From: Blastobasis lacticolella
Lineage: Eukaryota; Arthropoda; Insecta; Lepidoptera; Blastobasidae
Length of the DNA: 64,000 bases
Assembly (NCBI GenBank): GCA_905147135.1
Contig: LR990048.1
Location: 13,624,563-13,688,562 of the forward strand
Direction: 5' to 3'
Under the pieces are notes generated by a model that made no database searches, was not told the origin of the DNA, and was given only the letters and a program-made list of their open reading frames with translations. Below are positions 46,941 to 58,039 of the stretch, in pieces; position 1 is the first letter of the stretch, and every line of letters starts with the position of its first letter. The position numbers and the translations under genes are program-made.

Positions 46941-47099
46941 TGGCAAAGAACCGGGGCTAATATTGTAAATAGAGACTCTAGAGTATTGTTATTTTTTCTG
47001 AAAATATTCTATTTAACCAACACTCATGCATTACACACAATAAGAATTTAAAGTTACGATTCATAATCAGTGATTATTGCAAAACGATATTATCACTAG

Positions 47100-47240
47100 G
47101 TTTGGTTTCGGGCTCCCATTTTCTGTACTTGAACTCAAATTCGGTCTTTTATACGTGACTAAGAACCGGCTATTGTAGCCAGCCCAGCTCCTTCCAGAGG
47201 TCTATTAGTCTCTTGGGATGTTCACAGACTTCTGGAACAA
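47100..47240 (-). mobile_element. LINE 3' fragment (RNase H-bearing family)
   Basis: CTTGAACTCAAATTCGGTC, TAGCCAGCCCAGCTCC and AGTCTCTTGGGATG match the fragment at 62478-62600. Confidence 0.55.
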
Positions 47241-47499
47241 ATCGATATTTTGTTAATGTCATGGTACAGGGCATTTTAATATGTCAACGAGACGTTCTGA
47301 GTAGCTCCGAAAAAGTACGATGCAGATTGAAGTCGATTGAGTTGAGCGGAACTATTGTTAGCATTACATTGAATTTTAAGTTTGTTAGGAAAAAAAACAA
47401 TAAGTTAAGTTTTGATTTTAATTAGTTGGAACCATAATTATTCAATTACTGGCGATCTATAGAGCCTCCGTTTTTAATTAAAGCCCCTGTTGTAGGCCA

Positions 47500-47910
47500 C
47501 ACGGTACAAGAGCATAATTAGGCCTGTGATGCTGTTACTGTGCAACATGGCCCACGCTGACGAAACACGTCAACGAAATGATCTTGGATCTCGGCGTTAT
47601 GTATCTTGACCGAGTACATCCGTGACAGCCTTGGCGGTAGAGATGTCGCGGTCCGCGAATAAGATTCAAGAGGCTCATCAGCGTTTGGTCATGACGTGCT
47701 GCGTAAGTCCCAGGAGTATATGGGAAACGAAAGTGATCTCCCAGAAGTTACGGTGTTACGAAAGTGATCTCCCAGGAGCCCCAAGAAGCAGTGGATTGAC
47801 ATCGCTGAGTCAGATGCGAAAGCTAATAACTTAACAACATCGAGGATGTCAAAGACGGGCGATGTGGAAAAGAAGAGAGCAGGAAAGTGGATCATGGCTG
47901 GATTACCTTA
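47500..47910 (+). mobile_element. Decayed RTE C-terminal fragment
   Basis: GAGCATAATTAGGCCTGTGATG, CGAGTACATCCGTG, CAGCCTTG and GTGGATTGACATCGCTGAGTC match the RTE copy at 22745-23075 with many indels. Confidence 0.65.
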
Positions 47911-49211
47911 TGTGATGCTGGTATTCTGATAAAAGTTAAAGTATGTTAGTGTCAATAGTGGGACTAACCACAGTTTAGTTAAAATGGGTTGATAGTAAAT
48001 ATTAGCTTCTATAACCCGATCACAGTCATTCACTAAATACAGTTTTAGTACACCATGCATGATGCCATTTCTTACATTATAAAATCATGTGTAACATGTA
48101 ATAATTTAAACAAAATATTTTTGATAGTTACCAAGACTATCTTCATTCTTATGGATATTTTCTGTATATAAAACTAGGTTTATTTTTTTACAATTATCTT
48201 TTATTTTGAAGAATTATTTTCAAGTCAGTTCAAGTCTTAACTCATTTTTTTAGATTTTACAATCATGCTACATTCCCTCTGCTACTCATATTGGCTTCTT
48301 TTGTATTCTTAAAAATATGTAGTTAATGTTCCTTGTGATAATTTTTTATTTTACTTTTATTGGTAAATAAATGCCCTGAAGACCGACAATCATTTAAAAG
48401 CTAAATGTTAGGGTTTGTTAAAAATGTTGAAACAGGGACCATCTCAAACTGGGAGTATAAAAATAAAAAAAAGAGTTTCCAAAGGGACTATAATTTAAAA
48501 TGGATTGGTGTTAGCCTAGTTTTCTAATCGAATGGCATAGATTGCCCTCTTATTGGTAAAGGTCCACCTTAGATATTTTAATTATTCTTTGCCATTATGT
48601 ACAGTACAAGTGTGATAATTCAAAACTTGACAACTTTCATTGTATAAATTGTAATGACGCGCCGGCTGTATTGCTTAGCTTAATCCACCAGCGCGCGGAG
48701 TGGTGTTGTAATCACTGCCGCAGTTTAGCAAGGCTTGTATTAAAACATTTTGTAGTAGCTGTATGTACTTGTAAATAACTAGATATAGAACATGTAACTA
48801 TAGATGTCCCCGTAGCAATAAGACTAATAAAATTAAAGTAAAAATTAAAGTATATCATCTAAGTTAATGGTGGATCATTTGTGGAGATAAATGTTACGCA
48901 CATACGAGGGAGTTACGGTTGTAAATCGTAATAGAAAGTGTTTTTTATGTTCTTTTCTGTTAATGGGGAAGGTGCGATAAATAAATCATTGAGATAACTT
49001 ATTTCAAATGTCAATAGTAAACTTATCTTCAATGGTGCCACTTTAAAATTTATATTTTATAGGAAATTTAAAATCTTAGATACAATAGTAAGTACTAAAA
49101 ACTAACTTATGTTCAGTAATTTGATATGAATGAGATTAAAAAAATGAAAGAAAAATTTGTTTTGTTTTTTATATATTTACTTACTTAGATTTACCTATCA
49201 AGCCTTCTTCA

Positions 49212-49440
49212 GAGCGTCGGTGGCCGAGTGGTTACGGTATCCGACTCGTAAGCGACATTTAGGCGACTGAATGTGTAACCATGATACATTCTGGTCAGGT
49301 TTCCCTGATAGTAGGGTCACGGAGGTCAGATGGCAGTTGCTCCACTGTTATTACCTGATCTGCCAAATCATGGTCAAAGCAGACCGTGGGCCCTCGTGCA
49401 CGAAAGCATAACCGGGACATAACGCCAAGATGATTATTTT
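49212..49440 (+). repeat. SINE with head and internal deletion
   Basis: The head GTCGGTGGCCGAGTGGTTAC jumps straight from the anticodon-arm region (CGACTCGTAAGCG) to the body (GGCGACTGAATGTGTAACC). The B box and centre are lost, so this copy should not be Pol III competent. Confidence 0.7.
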
Positions 49441-50084
49441 ATTATACCTATCAAGCCTATTATACATTACCCTATTCCCTATATCGGAAGGAAGTAGGAA
49501 TGGGGTCGCTGTAATACCTAGTGCTGTGCGTTGAATGGCATCTTGCGAAGCGAGCGGAGGGGAGCGAGCGAGATTGAGGGGACAACGATCAACCTTACAC
49601 CATCTTTGGTCCTCAGTTCGGCTTCCCAGACATCGTAGACTCCCTTTGGATCAATCAATCAAAATTTCTTTATTGATTAGGACATTAAATATCTCTTTCA
49701 ATCGTCAAAAAGGAGGGGGGTAGGAAAGTAGGAAGGAAACACACAGTGACACGCTGACCGCCCTATGTCTGTAGATAAACGTATCCCTCGCCAACCACAA
49801 CCGAACCGGGCTCGACAATGCCAGACAGAGCCGGAACGCTATATTATATTATATACTCGTAGGTATGTCTAGTATAATTAAGAAAAACCACCTAAAACTA
49901 CAGCAAGAGTAAGCCTGTCCACCAAGGCAGCACCCGTTCACGAGTATAACGCAGGGCCCAGCCATCGTCCAATTGAACCATATTTGAGGGAAAAGAGCGA
50001 CCCGGCCCCCACGCCACCGCCAGACAGACTTTTAAGTGAGCGTGCATCACACATGCTGCATGTGATAGGTAGTTGCTCCCACCC

Positions 50085-50303
50085 TACTCTATCCTATCCC
50101 TACCCTATCGCTACCTTACCCCTACCCTATCCTACCATTGCCTTAACCCTACCCTACCACTACCTTACCCCTACCCTACCACTATCTTACCCCGACCCCA
50201 CCACTATCTTACCCCTACCCCACCCTATACTACCTTACCGCTATCTTACTCCTACCCTACCCTACCCCTACTCTAACTACTACCCTACCCCTACCCTAGC
50301 GCA
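50085..50303. repeat. Degenerate CCCTA/CCTAC pentamer array
   Basis: About 220 bp of CCCTACCCTA-type units with variants (TATCCTACC, CCACTATCTTA). The G-rich minus strand has many GGG runs 2-5 nt apart. It is not the canonical TTAGG telomere unit. Confidence 0.8.
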
Positions 50304-51099
50304 GACAGGAGACACCATGTGTGGGAGAGGAAGGAAAATTAACGCCGCTTCCAAGGTGGTTCTCCGTGGGGGAAAGAAACGGCAAGAAACCCACAGAGCC
50401 TACGTTAATTCTTTTTTTTTTAAAACATGTCTTATGTACTAATACATTATTTGTACTATATACTATCTTAAAAGTAAATACCTGTATAGAACAGCAGTTC
50501 AGTCCCATGGACTTTTGTCATTTACATATTCAGATATACTATAATAACTTTTTTGACATAATTTGTTTTTTATAGCGACTTTAAATTTATTCAATGGTAA
50601 ATTCTGAATATCTGTTGGAACCTTATTATAAAAGCGTACACATTGACCCATAAATGATTTGTGGACTTTGGCTAGACGACAAGCACCAGCAACAAGCTTA
50701 TCTTTATTTCTCGTATTAATATTATGAACAACACTTCTTATTCTTCTTAAATAAGTGTAAATTTTTATGAACATACATTAAATTCTCATATATATATTGT
50801 GACGGCATCGTCATTATATCAATGTTCCTGAATTATTTATCTCTTAGTGAAGTTCTAGGTCTCAATTGATAAATCGCGCGAATAGCCCTTTTCTGCAATA
50901 CATACATTGTGCCAGTCGGCAGCGTGTCCCCACAGCAGTATGCCATAGGCCATAATACTGTGGAAATAACTAAAGTAAACTAATCTTGCTGTAGCCTCGT
51001 CAGAAATACTCCGTATTTTCTTTACAGCATATGCTGCAGAACTTAGCCTTTTCGCCAATTTATCAATGTGAGGACCCCATTGCAATTTATTATCCAGGG

Positions 51100-51877
51100 T
51101 GTGGCGACATCTATCGCTCCACTAGGGAAACTCAACAACGTAGATGGCGCTAACAATCCTACATCGCGTTAGAGAAATGTGCCAACTTCCACGGCATATA
51201 TACAACTTCCGACGATCAACTGTTGGGCCCTTGGTCCCCTGGTCACAACACCCGGCCAGGTGGGTAATTACCCTTTTCTACCCTCTCACCATTTTCGCTT
51301 GCCAACATTGGCGGCAACCTTATCCTGCACCGCCAAAGTGGTGACCCCGACGTGATCCTTACGTCTTCCCTACCTGACTCCCGCACACAGCAGTCACAGC
51401 CTTGACCATAGTCGGCACAACGCGTGCTACCTGGTCGCTCACCTGCGGCATCTCCACTGTCCCCACCCAGTCTCGACTCACTGCAGACTTGGGAACAGCA
51501 TCGCTTCGGCACAGCTCACAGCGCAACCTCACGCCAGAGCTACGCCATTGCTCACCGCTTCGCCAGACTGACTACGCTTCATACGTCAGCTTCAGCGTTT
51601 CTCGCTTCGGTATCGACCTCCAGTCTCCGGGGGGAATACTGTGGCGACATCTATCGCTCCACTAGGGAAACTCAACAACGTAGATGGCGCTAACAATCCT
51701 ACATCGCGTTAGAGAAATGTGCCAACTTCCACGGCATATATACAACTTCCGACGATCAACTGTTGGGCCCTTGGTCCCCTGGTCACAACACCCGGCCAGG
51801 TGGGTAATTATCCTTTTCTATCCTCTCACCATTTTCGCTTGCCAACATTGGCGGCAACCTTATCCTGCACCGCCAAA
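51100..51877 (+). mobile_element. 778-bp non-autonomous LTR element (TRIM-like)
   Basis: Two 238-bp LTRs (51100-51337 and 51640-51877) start TGTGGCGAC and differ at only two positions (51271/51811 and 51281/51821). Immediately inside is TGGTGACCCCGACGTGAT (51339-51356), complementary to the 3' end of an insect tRNA-Trp, a primer-binding site. CCGGGGGGAA just before the 3' LTR is a polypurine tract. AGGG flanks both ends (51096-51099 and 51878-51881), a 4-bp target duplication as in Ty3/Gypsy. The 302-bp interior has no gag or pol. Confidence 0.9.
51339..51356 (+). other. Primer-binding site for tRNA-Trp
   Basis: An 18-nt match to the complement of the tRNA-Trp 3' end including CCA, one base downstream of the 5' LTR. 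It supports reverse transcription by a helper LTR element. Confidence 0.75.
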
Positions 51878-52639
51878 AGGGTAAAGCCTAAAAATACTGT
51901 AGAATCAACAAAATTCAAATTTTCGCCTTTTATTTGTACATTAGTGGGCACTGATCTAACATTTGGCAAAGAGAATTTTAAACATTTTGTCTTCTTGCCA
52001 TTCAGTAATAAATTATTAACCGTAAACCAGTTTACCACTTCTGCAATAGCCTTGTTCACGTCTTCATATGTTAATTGTTGTCTTTTTACTTTAAACACTA
52101 AAGATGTATCGTCCGCGAACAAGACAATTTCATGGGCATCTGTTACAAAGTACGGTAAGTCATTTACATAAACAAGAAACAAAAACGGGCCCAAAATAGA
52201 TCCCTGGGGGACACCCATAGAGACAACAGACCCCATAGATCTCTCTCCGTTCACATCAACTTTTTGAATTCTATGACTCAAGTATGAATTTAGCAAGTTC
52301 AGGGCCAAGTCCTTTATTCCATAATGTTGTAATTTCCTGACCAAAATGTATAGTTCCGAAGACACCCTATGCCATCCTTCGGACATCACGGTGGGTCCCG
52401 ACCTCAACGGGCACATTCACCGAGGCAGCCCCCAAATTAGGGGACTCAGCTCCACACAATTAGAACACCTTTTTACTCTAGCTACCTACGCTCGCTCATT
52501 ACTTTAATATCTTCCACCTAAAGTATAAAAGCAAATATTTCTGCTTCGATAATCTTGCTGTTAAAAGACGTGCTTCGGTCAATAAAACTGCAAGGTCTCC
52601 CAAAGTGGGGGAGCCTCGCAACACAAGCGACGTGTCCTT

Positions 52640-52975
52640 GTCAATCATGAACGTCCGAGTCATCATCATATCAGCCGAAAGACGCCCACTGCCGGGCATT
52701 GGTCTCTCCCAGAGATCTCCACTAACCTCGGTCCTGTCCCTTCCGCATCCAGCTGGTACCTGCGATCTTTACCAGGTCGTCAACCCACCTGCGTCTTCCG
52801 GTACGTGATCGCCACTCGAGAACTTTACTGCCTCATAGACCATCTGTTTTCTTCGAGCTTTGTGCCCTGCCTACTGCCACTTCAGCCTGGCAATCCTTAG
52901 AGCTACGTCGGTGACCTTGGTTCGCTTGCGGATCTCCTCATTTCTGATTCGATCGCGCAACGACACTCCGAGAAT
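52640..52975 (-). mobile_element. RTE 3'-end fragment, inverted
   Basis: Starts with CATCATCATATCAGCC (the GAT-type tail on the minus strand). GGTACCTGCGATCTTTACC, CTTGGTTCGCTTGCGGATCT and CGATCGCGCAACGACACTCC follow as reverse complements of 23735-24075. Confidence 0.7.
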
Positions 52976-53394
52976 AGATAGCCCTTTCCACGTAGATAGT
53001 CAAGACTAGATAAATGGTATGACTAGACGGCCTACTACTGTACATCGCTGCGAGCGAACCGTCGTAACTAAAATTATAGAAGTGGTGGAATTTAAAAGGT
53101 AAGGCGGGGTTTAACTTGTTAACTCGACAGGAGTGGTTCAAGGGTTAACATGCCGTCTACCACGCAAAAGAAATTTTTTATTTTAAAAAGTAGCTACTTA
53201 AGTAGTGCATCAGCATCCATAACACGAAGTGTTGCTTACTGTGGGGCTATAGACGGAGCTGTGATCTGATTATCGTTAAATATCGAAGATAAAAACCTAC
53301 ACAAATTAAAGATAAATAGAAAATAGATTTTATTTATATTGTAGGTAAAGAAACTGTCAATAGGTATAAAATTACCAATTCAAGTACCTACTTA

Positions 53395-54130
53395 GGTATT
53401 TACCTCGCATCCGTGCTGCGTGAGTTCGGAGATACCCGCCCTTATCTTAAGTCCCATATTTCTGCAGCCGGTATTGCCACAGCTCACAAAGTCACTTGAC
53501 CTTACAGTCCCTGTCGAGCTTGAGGCTTGAGCTTCTTACTACTTATATAAAAAACCATAATTAATCTATAATGATACTTTATGTACGAGACTTGACTGGC
53601 GCTGACGAAGCAGTAGCCGTATTCACAATGATTCGAAACGTTTCCGATCGATTCGACACGAAATTCGTGACCTGCGAATCCGTGTCGATCGATTCAAAAA
53701 CTGTTATTCAGAATCCCGAAAAATTCCACAGAAACTCTACTCTCTATAACATATGAAAATTTCATCAAAATTAACTGAAACCACATTTTCCTAAGAATTT
53801 TTGCGGGGTCCTTTGTCGATTCCGTATCCGAATCCGATTTCCGAGCTATTGTGAATACGGCTACAGGTCCGCGATCAACGAATAGGAAATGATTGCGGCA
53901 TTACTAGACATGATCAATATCATATCCGTCCGCGTCAGCCTTGACGTTAGAGATATCGTGGATGAGATTGAAGAGGCTCGTCTTCCTTATGCTGGGGCAT
54001 CTATGTGTGGTTAAATCTGCCGATATAAGGTCAGGGAGAGCCGGCATACGACGTGTGGATGGACCAAGCGACGTGAAGGAGGAAAAGCATGAAAGTGCAC
54101 CTTGGTAGCAGTTGCGGTTGACCTATGTGC
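53395..54130 (+). mobile_element. Decayed RTE C-terminal fragment with foreign centre
   Basis: 53400-53530 matches RTE bases 22605-22720 (CTCGCATCCGTGCTG and CTTACAGTCCCTGTCGAGCT). 53925-54130 matches 22885-23130 (CGTCAGCCTTGACGTTAGAG, TGAAGAGGCTCGTCTTC). The 53540-53900 segment between them is unrelated, with repeated TTCGAATC/GATTC motifs. Confidence 0.55.
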
Positions 54131-54174
54131 TGTTGCACCCCAATACTAACTTCTTCTACTCGATTCCATGTAAC

Positions 54175-54622
54175 GCCGGACTATTCGTATCGTCGATGAT
54201 TCCCTTCTTACAGAGGGTTTAGATCCCTTAAGCCCTCGGAGAGACATTGACTCTCTGTGTGTTCTCTACCGTCTGTACAGCGGGGAATGTTCCGAGGAAC
54301 TGTCCAACTTGATGCCACTGTCACTTTTTCGCCACCACAACCTCCGACGATGAGATAGATTTCATCCACACCAACTGGATGCCTGGCATCCAACTAACGT
54401 ACGGGCATCGCGAGCCTTTTTACCGCGCACGTGCAAGATGTGTAATGAGCTCTCTCCTGAAGTCATTCCTTTGCACTATAACATGGGGTTCTTCAAAGGG
54501 CATGTCTACAGGTACCTCAAAGGCCGGCACCGCATTCGCTCGCATTCGTCTTGGACGACGGTGGCCACATTCTATCAAGTGGACCGTCCGTCCGTGTGCC
54601 TCCCCAGGCAATAAAAATAAAT
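54175..54622 (+). mobile_element. LINE C-terminus and 3' tail
   Basis: A shifting frame gives LYSGECSEEL, LMPLSLFRHH, then a segment near LDAWHP and finally GFFKGHVYRYLKGRHR-like code (54485-54535), then GACGACGGTGGCC and CCCAGGCAATAAAAATAAA. It explains the tails at 3445-3550 and 21862-21993. Confidence 0.6.
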
Positions 54623-54794
54623 TAAGATGAAATCTTTCGTTGTAAAATATCTCTGGACCACACGACCTATGTATTTTATGATTCCTGTGTTCTAATGAAA
54701 TTTATTGTAAAAAAAAACTATGAAACTGCTAGGCCCACAAGTCGTCCCACATAGCAAAATCTTTAACCCCAGAAGTAAATACCACAATAAAAAT

Positions 54795-54836
54795 TATAAT
54801 ACCACTTACCAGGCTATTTTGGAAAGTGGTATTATA
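54795..54836. repeat. Small hairpin downstream of CHMP6
   Basis: ATAATACCACTT and AAGTGGTATTAT pair perfectly around a 17-nt loop; beyond CHMP6's probable poly(A) site. Confidence 0.5.
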
Positions 54837-55127
54837 CTTTTTTTTCTTATTAAACATATCCCTATTTGAGTTTGTAAATATAGTTTAGTTGTTTAAGGTT
54901 AAAGTTAAAATGTTAAAACCAGGGGTAGTGCTTAATAATATTTCATGGCATCATATTTTATGTAAAAAAATACTTTAACAACATCACTTCTATCTTTTAA
55001 AATTTTAGTGAAAATTATTACATTTGATTGAAAATATAGTCTTTGTATTCTTATAGATACTATTATTTACATTTACAAATTTAATACAATAAATGCTTAA
55101 TGCACATATATACACATAAATTTACAA

Positions 55128-56783
55128 TCAAGCTTCTAGAGCGATTCTATCTCTTTGTTTCTTTGGCTTTTCTGATACTTTTTCTTCAGGAGCTTCTGGT
55201 AATTTTTCAGCAGGCACATCAGGCAACTGATCTTTTACATCAAGGATAGCTTCCAATTCTGCTTCTACAGCAGCATCATCTTCTTCAGTGAGTTCACCAG
55301 AAATGAGTTCATCTATCTCTCTTTGTTTTTCAATGCCTTCCCTTGTTTCATCCAAAATCTTTTCTATTTCATCTATGTTCAAAATCTCATGTACTTTCTT
55401 CAATGCCTCATTGCCTGTTTTCAAGCCATTGATGACCTAAAAATAAATTATCAAGACAGACATTAGTATGAATATATTTTACTTTACATAATTTGGTGCC
55501 AGAATCAGGAGTGCATACAAATAGTTCTGTGTATGTAAAGCTTGACCAGAGACAGAGGTGCCCTGTCAATGGTGGCGCTAGTTCTGCGTTTTATGTAGTA
55601 ACACCGGAAGGATGTAGTAATCCGTTATAGAATTCGACTGTCGCCAACAATGGGACATTGATAAGAAGGAATGTGACGGAAAAAGAAACTAACATGTCCC
55701 GATTGTAAAATTAGAAAAGACCTAGCACCCTCTTTCATAGAATTATGACTCTTGTCAAATGTTTCAACATTTGACGTAGTAGATGTGTGTTGTTAGTGTG
55801 TGATTAGTTGGTTTATTCCGTCTAACTTACCTAATTTAGACCGAATAAACTAACTAATTTTAAATGGTGTACAATAATTAAAGCGGCTAATTAAGGTTAT
55901 AGAATACTCAATAGTATCTTATTATATTTCCTCTATATAGTTTGTTATTGCCAGTAAAATAAATTAAGTGTACTCGTTTTTCCGCAATGTGTCAAAGTAA
56001 GTCATGGTACCCCTATAATAAATGCAGTTTTTTTACTAAGGTGGCAAACAAGCTAACGGTCTGCCTGGTGTTAAGCAGTCTACCGCAGCCGATGGACATT
56101 TGCAATACCAGGAACTTCACCCAGGCGCTCTGACCCAGTATGAAGAGCTCCATGTTGTACTTTTCAGAATACTTCATGAGTTACCATGTGGGATGTGGTG
56201 TCTGGCTGTGTAGTACCAACTCCCAACTATGGGTATGTTTAGAGGCTAGCCAGCAAGGAGCTCCACAGAATATTGGGCAGCCAGGTTTTCTGATGTGTAT
56301 TTTATACACTGCTAGCTCAACAGCATTCCCAAGGAGATCATGTCAAGCAGGTGGTAAGAAACATGAAGCCTAAACTTTTTTACAATATGGCTCTGTGACA
56401 TGTTGTGTCGACCCCACATAAGGTAGGTTAAAGGAATTATGTTTTATTTTCGAATTGCAGAGTAATACGATAATACTGACCTGGACTTCAATTTGGGTAA
56501 ACTCTAAATCGTGAGTAAGTTGCTCTAGCTTATCTAATTGCGCATCTGTATTTTCAAGTAACTGTTCCTGATATCTCTTTTTCTTGAGTAAGAGTTTTGC
56601 TTTGTCCCTTTTACCTTCACCTAGAAGTTTTTTAGCTAATAGTCGATCTTTTTCAAGATTTTGTTCAATCTTCTTCTGATACTGCTTCAGTTTATCTCTC
56701 TGTTGTTTCAATTGCAACACTGCTTTGTCTTGTTCTGTAATTCTGCTCACAGGCTTTTTATGTTTACCAAAAAGTCCACCCAT
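55128..56783 (-). CDS. CHMP6: CHMP6 / Vps20, ESCRT-III subunit
   Basis: Cytosolic and endosomal-membrane protein that links ESCRT-II to assembly of the ESCRT-III filament during multivesicular body sorting and membrane scission (family knowledge). Exon 1 is 56481-56783 (101 codons, donor CAG|GTCAGT); exon 2 is 55128-55436 (acceptor tttttag|GTC, TGA stop). The joined product is 203 residues, against 201 for human CHMP6. The start MGGLFGKHKK gives an N-terminal Gly-Gly suited to N-myristoylation. Residues 10-100 are the basic, helical Snf7 core rich in Lys/Gln; the acidic C-terminal half is autoinhibitory. QLPDVPAEKLP (about 171-181) matches the MIM2 motif that binds the VPS4 MIT domain. The ATG has A at -3 and G at +4. 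An ATTAAA at 55080-55085 (read on the minus strand) is a possible poly(A) signal. The intron holds two short repeats. Confidence 0.95.
55803..55857. repeat. Short foldback in CHMP6 intron
   Basis: TTAGTTGGTTTATTC is mirrored by GAATAAACTAACTAA, with CGTCTAA/TTAGAC also pairing. Confidence 0.6.
56030..56135. repeat. Repeat fragment in CHMP6 intron
   Basis: AAGGTGGCAAACAAGCTAACGG, CTGCCTGGTG and CCGCAGCCGATGGACATTTG are typical of a dispersed lepidopteran repeat. Confidence 0.45.
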
Positions 56784-56894
56784 AGTGACACACTTAATTG
56801 AATACCTTAAATTAGTATTATTGTTACTTAAAATACTTAAGTAATTTGTTTTAATTACTCACTTTATCAGTGTCTCGACATATTTTACAATTTT

Positions 56895-56910
56895 TGATTG
56901 ACTGACAGGA
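56895..56910 (-). promoter_or_regulatory. Candidate initiator of CHMP6
   Basis: On the minus strand TCAGTC (plus-strand 56900-56905) matches the insect initiator consensus TCAKTY and lies about 120 bp upstream of the CHMP6 ATG. A GTGAGT donor-like site occurs shortly downstream, so a small 5' UTR intron is conceivable, but no good acceptor was found. This is inference from motif and position only. Confidence 0.25.
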
Positions 56911-57293
56911 CCAGTGTTACCAGCAGTAGTTTCCAAAAAAGTACGTCCGGGCTACTAAAATAGTACGAAAATGTATAAAAAGGTATGGTTTACATTGTCT
57001 TCTATTTTAGGTGGGGGGTTGGAGCCAATAAAACGGTGTTATTTTGACAAGACAGGACCTCATTTACTCGCCGGTAGTGCCAGTGAGCAAAAACACGTCA
57101 AAATCAACCCTTCCTTCCAGTATTTAACGGTATTTTGCGGACAGGAAAGACGAAGTGACCACCTCAGCTAAATTTAGCATTTTGTAAAAGAGTACTAAAT
57201 AGTACGAGTGAAGCAAAGTACGCCAAAGGTACGACAGTCGGCCAAATAGTACGTAAATCGTACAAAAAAGTACGATCTGGCAACGCTGGTCAG
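56909..57293. repeat. Possible MITE beside the CHMP6 promoter
   Basis: The ends GACCAGTGTTACCAG and CTGGCAACGCTGGTC are inverted with two mismatches; AGTACG motifs recur many times inside. The left end lies within a few bases of the CHMP6 initiator candidate. Confidence 0.4.
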
Positions 57294-57678
57294 GACTGAC
57301 GGGACGGATGACAGCACAGATCAGGGTTGCCAGATGTGTTTTCTCATATTTCCCCAGATTCATAATTATTTTTCCCCAAAATGATACATTATACAGAAAA
57401 AAACCCCAAACTTCATTATTGAGGAGTTTTCCAGTAGGTATTGATAGTTGGTTTCAAAAAGCATCAACAGATGGCGCTCCTACAATTTTGGTATATGATA
57501 ATCGCTTAAAATAGGTTCTTAGCAAACAGGATATAAACACTGGGTACGTTGTATTGGATTATATTGTATTTGTCAATAGTTTTCAACCATTTTAGAGGTT
57601 GTAATAATAATGCAACTTCTATAAATATTTCTTTTTACATTTCGTTAATACAAATAAGTATGTGCTAGCTTCATTTAC

Positions 57679-57835
57679 TAAGGGCCGATTTTTCAATCCT
57701 CAGATAAAGTTTATCTGTCCAATAAAGTAATACACTGCCAAATTAAAACGAACTATGATCCTTTACAATTATGAAGTAATTATACAATTTTATTTTAGTC
57801 GCACAATAACTTATCAGACTTTTAGACACTAATTA
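57679..57835. mobile_element. Decayed MITE, second copy
   Basis: Left end TAAGGGCCGATTTTTCAATC as at 45568; the right inverted end is lost. Confidence 0.6.
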
Positions 57836-58039
57836 ATAAAGTCATTATTCAGGAACACAAAATAAAAAATAAAAATTAAATCCGTTAATATTTGTGGTCA
57901 CAGTGATCAAAAGTACTACAAAGGCTGGTAAATTTAAAAAAAATATTTAGATACCTACAACTTTGTAAGTACTTAAGATTGATTTTTCATTTTATTTTTC
58001 TGGTTACTGTCATCACTTGGCCTATTAATGGTTATCGTT

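Larger units (their letters stand above)
46360..48960 (+). other. crol: Probable crol 3' UTR containing LINE remnants
   Basis: Non-coding sequence follows the crol stop. 46360-46790 is unique-looking. 46795-47910 contains RTE and RNase H LINE fragments in the sense and antisense directions (listed separately). 47930-48960 is unique and AT-rich, with poly(A)-signal candidates AATAAA near 48366, 48829 and 48983. A TGTAAATA motif (Pumilio-type element) lies near 48770. Which poly(A) signal is used, and whether the LINE remnants are transcribed in the mature mRNA, cannot be told here. Confidence 0.4.
50412..52390 (-). mobile_element. Jockey-family LINE, 5'-truncated, interrupted
   Basis: On the minus strand the pieces read LVRKLQHYGIKDLALNLLNS, GVPQGSILGPFLFLVYVNDL, FADDTSLVF (catalytic pair), VDSTVFLGFTL, then, after an inserted LTR element, LDNKLQWGPHIDKLAKRLSS, SYFHSIMAYGILLWGHAAD, and a C-terminal piece NTRNKDKLVAG ... 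FMGQCVRFYNKVP. A run of T on the plus strand (50410-50421) is its poly(A) tail. Frames are broken after about 50855. Confidence 0.85.

Noticed and set aside
50085..50303. Pentamer array as a telomere
   Set aside because: The unit is CCCTA/CCTAC with variants, not TTAGG, and unique genes continue on both sides.
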